From: an uncultured Pseudomonadota bacterium
GTDB lineage: Bacteria > Pseudomonadota > Gammaproteobacteria > Burkholderiales > SG8-39
DNA: 10,113 bases
Direction: 5' to 3'
Assembly: GCA_903864555.1 (NCBI GenBank)
Contig: CAIPGJ010000717.1
Location: 1 to 10,113 of the forward strand
Position numbers and translations under genes: made by a program. Shown one piece after another: positions 7,236 to 10,113 of the stretch (the stretch's first letter is position 1; the number at the start of each line of letters is the position of its first letter). Under the pieces are notes generated by a model. The model did not search any database. It was given only the letters and a program-made list of their open reading frames with translations, and had not been told where the DNA came from.

Positions 7236-8273
7236 ATGAAGCACTGTCCAGGTCTTACCGCAATATCGGCGATGCATCGAGTCTCACAGAGAACCATGCA
7301 GCGCATGCGTCCGGCACGCTTGCTCGGTCCGGTCATGCTCGCCTGCCTGCTCAATGCCGGGTCAGCCGTGGCCCAGTATCCTGCCAAGCCGGTACGGGTG
7401 GTCGTCCCCTACGGCGTCGGCACGTCCACCGATCTGCTGGCACGCGCCGTGGGCGAGCCCATGTCCAAGTCGCTGGGACAGGCAATCCTGGTCGACAATC
7501 GTGCCGGTGCCAATTCCACCCTGGGCACGGAAATGGTGGCGCGCTCCCCCAATGACGGTTACACCATCCTCTTCGCCACCAACGCGGGCATGGCCGCCAG
7601 CCCGGCCGGGCTGTGGCGCAACATCAGCTATGATCCGATCAAGGATTTCGCCCCCATCAGCCTGGTCGCCTCGATTTATCACATCCTGGTCGTCAATCCT
7701 TCGCTTCCGGCACAGAACCTGCCGCAGCTGGTGACCCTGCTCAAGGCCAATCCGGGCAAATACAACTATGGCAGTGCCAATACCGCGGGCTTTGTATACA
7801 TGGAAGTGTTCAAGAGGCTGACCGGCGCCAATGTCGTCAACGTTCCCTACAAATCCTCACCACAGGCCAGCACCGACCTCATCAGCGGCCGCATCCACAT
7901 GATGTTCATCGACCCGGCCACGGGCGTGCCCAGGGTGCGCGCCGGCCAGTTGCGCGCGATTGCGTCGGTGCTTCGCCGCTCGCCGCTGCTGCCGGACCTG
8001 CCCACCTTCGCCGAATCCGGCGTGGATGGCATCGTCGATGCCTCCGGCTGGTATGCCTACTATGCCCCGGCTGGCACCGCACCGGCCATTGTGGGACGAC
8101 TCAACCGCGAAATTGTCGGCGTTCTGAAGACACCGCTCATTCGCGACTGGATTGTCAACAACGGCTACAACGTGGTCGGGTCCAGCCCCGAGGAGCTGGA
8201 CACCTATACCAGGAAGCAGATTGAGTTCTGGACCCAGCTCATCAAGGACATGAACATCGAACCGGCTGGCTGA
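7236..8273 (+). CDS. Bug-family (TctC-like) periplasmic solute-binding receptor
   Basis: The precursor has 345 residues. A long positively charged n-region (MQRMRPARL) leads into a hydrophobic core (GPVMLACLLNAG) and a probable signal peptidase I site SAVA|Q between residues 46 and 47, giving a mature protein of about 299 residues, normal for the family. The mature start QYPAKPVRVVVPYG, then TDLLARAVGEPMSKSLGQ, DNRAGANS and PNDGYTILFA are the hallmark blocks of Bug/TctC receptors. These bind carboxylates in the periplasm and feed tripartite tricarboxylate transporters or act as orphan sensors. No TctA or TctB membrane gene is in the window, as is usual for the many orphan Bug genes of Burkholderiales. 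It lies 143 bases after the CoA-transferase and 66 bases before the selenoprotein gene on the same strand, suggesting that it supplies the pathway's substrate. The n-region is unusually long, and translation could start further in, at the ATG of MHRVS or MQRMR. The ligand is unknown. Confidence 0.93.
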   Translation: MKHCPGLTAISAMHRVSQRTMQRMRPARLLGPVMLACLLNAGSAVAQYPAKPVRVVVPYGVGTSTDLLARAVGEPMSKSLGQAILVDNRAGANSTLGTEMVARSPNDGYTILFATNAGMAASPAGLWRNISYDPIKDFAPISLVASIYHILVVNPSLPAQNLPQLVTLLKANPGKYNYGSANTAGFVYMEVFKRLTGANVVNVPYKSSPQASTDLISGRIHMMFIDPATGVPRVRAGQLRAIASVLRRSPLLPDLPTFAESGVDGIVDASGWYAYYAPAGTAPAIVGRLNREIVGVLKTPLIRDWIVNNGYNVVGSSPEELDTYTRKQIEFWTQLIKDMNIEPAG

Positions 8274-8327
8274 ATCGTCCCGACTGAAACACTTCGGACT
8301 GGATGCCTTTTTGAACATGGATAAAGC

Positions 8328-8333
8328 AAGGAG
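8328..8333 (+). promoter_or_regulatory. Ribosome binding site of the selenoprotein gene
   Basis: AAGGAG, six bases before a GTG codon at 8340-8342. It fixes a non-ATG start for the gene and shows that the 5' part is actively translated. Confidence 0.75.
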
Positions 8334-8339
8334 AACGGC

Positions 8340-10088
8340 GTGGCAAACACGAGCAATGATGGATATTACGAAGCCTATTGGCCACGCACGCCGCGGCAGA
8401 CCGGCATCAAGCCGCTGGCGTCCCGGCTCAAATCGCTGGAAGGCAAGACCATTGCCTTCATCTGGGACTACATCTTTCGCGGCGACGAAATCTTTGCCCA
8501 TCTGGAAGAGGGCCTGAAAGCCCGCTATCCGGGAATGCGCTTTATCAGTTACACCGAGTTCGGCAACGTCCATGCCGGAACGGAGAAGGAGGCGCTGGCG
8601 AGGTTGCCGCAGCAGTTGAAAGACCTGAAAGTGGACGGGGTCGTCTGCGGCATGGCCTGTTGAGGCAGCTGCACGGCCGCCGTGATGCGAGCCAGCGCAG
8701 TCTGCGAAAACGCCGGAGTCCCCGCCGCCTCCCTGACCTGTGAAGGATTCCTCGCACAGGCCGCCGCCACATCGATCGGACTGGGCATGCCCAACATGCC
8801 GGTGGCGATGGTGCCCGGCCATGTGGGCGCCCAAAGCAAGGAGGAGCTCAGGAAGAACATCTTCGAGGTCACCCTGGACCGGGTAATCGACAACCTGACC
8901 CGGATGCCGCCGCCAGCCAGTGCTCGCGGCGAACCCAAAGCCCGCGACATCGTGGTCAAGGGAGGCTTCGATGAGGTGAACCGCCACTTCTACAAGAACG
9001 AGTTGAGCGACGGCCTGCCCATCGTTCCACCCACCCTGGAAAGAATAGAGGCTTTCCTGCGCTTCACCGACCGGGATCCCGACGAGGTATTGGGAATCAT
9101 TCTTCCAGACAGCAGGGCGGCGACCATCTGGAGCATCGCGGTCAATGGCGTCATGGCCGGGTGCCGCCCGGAATACATGCCCGTGCTGATTGCCGCAGTC
9201 GAGGTCATGTGCGACTCCCGCTACGGTGTCGAACATTCCTGCAATACGCCGGGCGCAGAAGCCCTCATCATCATCAACGGCCCCATCATCAAGCAGCTGG
9301 GTTTCAACTACCAGCAGGGCGCCTTGCGCGACGGCATCATGCCCAACACCGCCATAGGCCGGTTCTGGCGGCTATACATGCGCAATGTCGCCGGGTTCCT
9401 GCACAACAAGACCGACAAGGCCACCCATGGGGGTACCTGGCGAGTGGTGCTGGCGGAGAACGAGGATGTGGCGTCAGAAATCGGCTGGGAGCCCAACAGC
9501 GTCGAGATGGGCTTCTCGGCCGGGGACAATGTCGTCACCGTCGCCCGCTACACCGGTGGCGGCGCCTTTCCTTCGGTGATGGGCGACACCCCCGAGACCT
9601 TGCTGCCCTATTTGAATGACTCGGTTGGCCGCATGCATTCCTGGCACATTCACTTCACCGAGGCATCCGGCGACGGCTCGCTGCGGCCGCTGGTGGTCAT
9701 CAGCCCCATTCTTGCCCGGACCATCGCCAAGGCTGGCTGGTCCAAGCACGATGTGAAGGAATACTTCTATCAGCACACCCGCATGACTGCCGGGAAGTTC
9801 GAGCATTTCCTGAGGGAATGGACCGTGAAAGGCACCTGGAACATCGAAACGGCTGTCAAGGAAGGCCGCATGCCAGCGCATTTCCTGGAGTCCAATGATC
9901 CGGAACGCCTCGTTCCCATCGTCTGGCATGCCAAGGACTTCATGATCGTGGTCAGCGGCGACCTGCTGCGCAACAACGCCTTTGTCTTCGCGCACAACGC
10001 CTACATGGGCTATCCGACGGGCAAGAAGATCCGACTGGTGGCCGACTGGGACAGTCGCCTGGCCGAGGCGCAGAAGGCATACGGATGA
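8340..10088 (+). CDS. UGSC-type selenoprotein with C-terminal domain of unknown function (TGA at 8661-8663 read as selenocysteine)
   Basis: The reading frame gives 582 residues if the single in-frame TGA is read as selenocysteine 108. The N-terminal part has an alpha/beta start (GKTIAFIWDYIFRGDEIF, about 35-52) and runs into VVCGMAC-U-GSCTAAV, then ENAGVPAASLTCEGF and MPVAMVPGHVG (about 154-163). C103, C107, U108 and C111 form a likely redox or metal centre. I recall a family of bacterial (seleno)proteins named for this UGSC motif; its function is not established to my knowledge. From about residue 205 comes a second domain of roughly 370 residues with ELSDGLPIVPPT (221-232), VNGVMAGCRPEYMP (268-281) and MPNTAIGRFWRLYMRN (334-349), which I cannot name functionally. 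No signal peptide or membrane segment is seen, so it is probably cytoplasmic. The start is GTG, set by AAGGAG at 8328-8333. The downstream part has no ribosome binding site of its own before GTG 8682 or ATG 8685, arguing for one protein. Alternatives: a nonsense mutation or two separate ORFs. Confidence 0.82.
8661..8663 (+). other. In-frame TGA, probable selenocysteine codon
   Basis: This TGA is the only stop in an otherwise open frame of 583 codons. It sits between MAC and GSC, so the peptide reads CGMAC-U-GSC, with cysteines on both sides as in redox selenoproteins. The frame on both sides gives well-formed protein sequence, and a SECIS-like hairpin follows. Decoding would need SelA/B/C/D from elsewhere in the genome. 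Confidence 0.82.
8668..8701 (+). promoter_or_regulatory. Candidate bacterial SECIS hairpin
   Basis: Hand folding gives C8669-C8672 paired with G8697-G8700 (G8668-U8701 as a closing wobble), an A8673/C8696 mismatch, C8674-G8695, a bulged A8694, G8675-C8677 with G8691-C8693, a bulged A8690, and C8678-C8680 with G8687-G8689. The apical loop is CGUGAU at 8681-8686. The loop begins 17 bases after the TGA, has G in its first two positions and includes a GU, all in line with the published bacterial SECIS consensus. The fold was not computed, so alternatives in this GC-rich stretch are possible. Confidence 0.65.
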
Positions 10089-10113
10089 CATCACGGACTG
10101 GCTCAGGCCAGCA

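Noticed and set aside
7857..9236. Minus-strand open frame of 459 codons opposite the Bug receptor and the selenoprotein gene
   Set aside because: It spans two recognisable plus-strand genes and the gap between them and shows no protein family signature.
8682..10088. Independent C-terminal gene starting at GTG 8682 or ATG 8685
   Set aside because: There is no ribosome binding site at suitable distance (the nearest GAGG is 16 bases away), the frame is identical to that of the upstream part, and the region before the start codes for the conserved-looking GSCTAA of the UGSC motif.

Overview
The window is GC-rich (about 60 percent by eye), densely coded bacterial DNA with no RNA genes, insertion sequences or CRISPR arrays that I can see. 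A Bug-family (TctC-like) periplasmic receptor, CaiB/BaiF CoA-transferases and a LysR regulator together are typical of Burkholderiales (Betaproteobacteria). That taxonomic placement is inference from gene content. The region looks like an accessory catabolic locus for a small organic acid handled as a CoA thioester.

Left arm, minus strand, in order of transcription: a MaoC-like double-hotdog dehydratase/hydratase (4996 to 3863) and, 3 bases later, a family III CoA-transferase (3859 to 2624), which form a tight pair. After a 267-base gap come a LysR-type regulator (2356 to 1430) and a second family III CoA-transferase (1324 to 116).

Right arm, plus strand: an unusual single-chain family I (glutaconate-type) CoA-transferase with fused alpha and beta halves (5353-7092), a Bug-family solute receptor with a signal peptide (7236-8273), and a gene at 8340-10088 that is interrupted only by one in-frame TGA. 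A 356-base divergent intergenic region (4997-5352) separates the arms. It carries a perfect 15-base palindrome of the ATC-N9-GAT / T-N11-A form recognised by LysR proteins, a candidate operator for the regulator in the window.

The most notable element is the last gene. Read conventionally it splits into a 107-residue protein and a C-terminal ORF with no ribosome binding site. The frame continues through the TGA with clear coding sense, the TGA lies in the context CGMAC-U-GSC, and a hairpin with a GU-containing six-base loop begins a few bases downstream, as expected for a bacterial SECIS element. I annotate it as one 582-residue selenoprotein of the UGSC type. Its N-terminal redox-motif domain is joined to a C-terminal domain of about 370 residues whose function I do not know.

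Working model (inference): the Bug receptor captures a carboxylate, one or more of the three CoA-transferases activate it, and the MaoC-like enzyme hydrates or dehydrates the thioester. The selenoprotein carries out an unidentified redox or C-heteroatom step, and the LysR protein controls both arms. The substrate cannot be read from the sequence.
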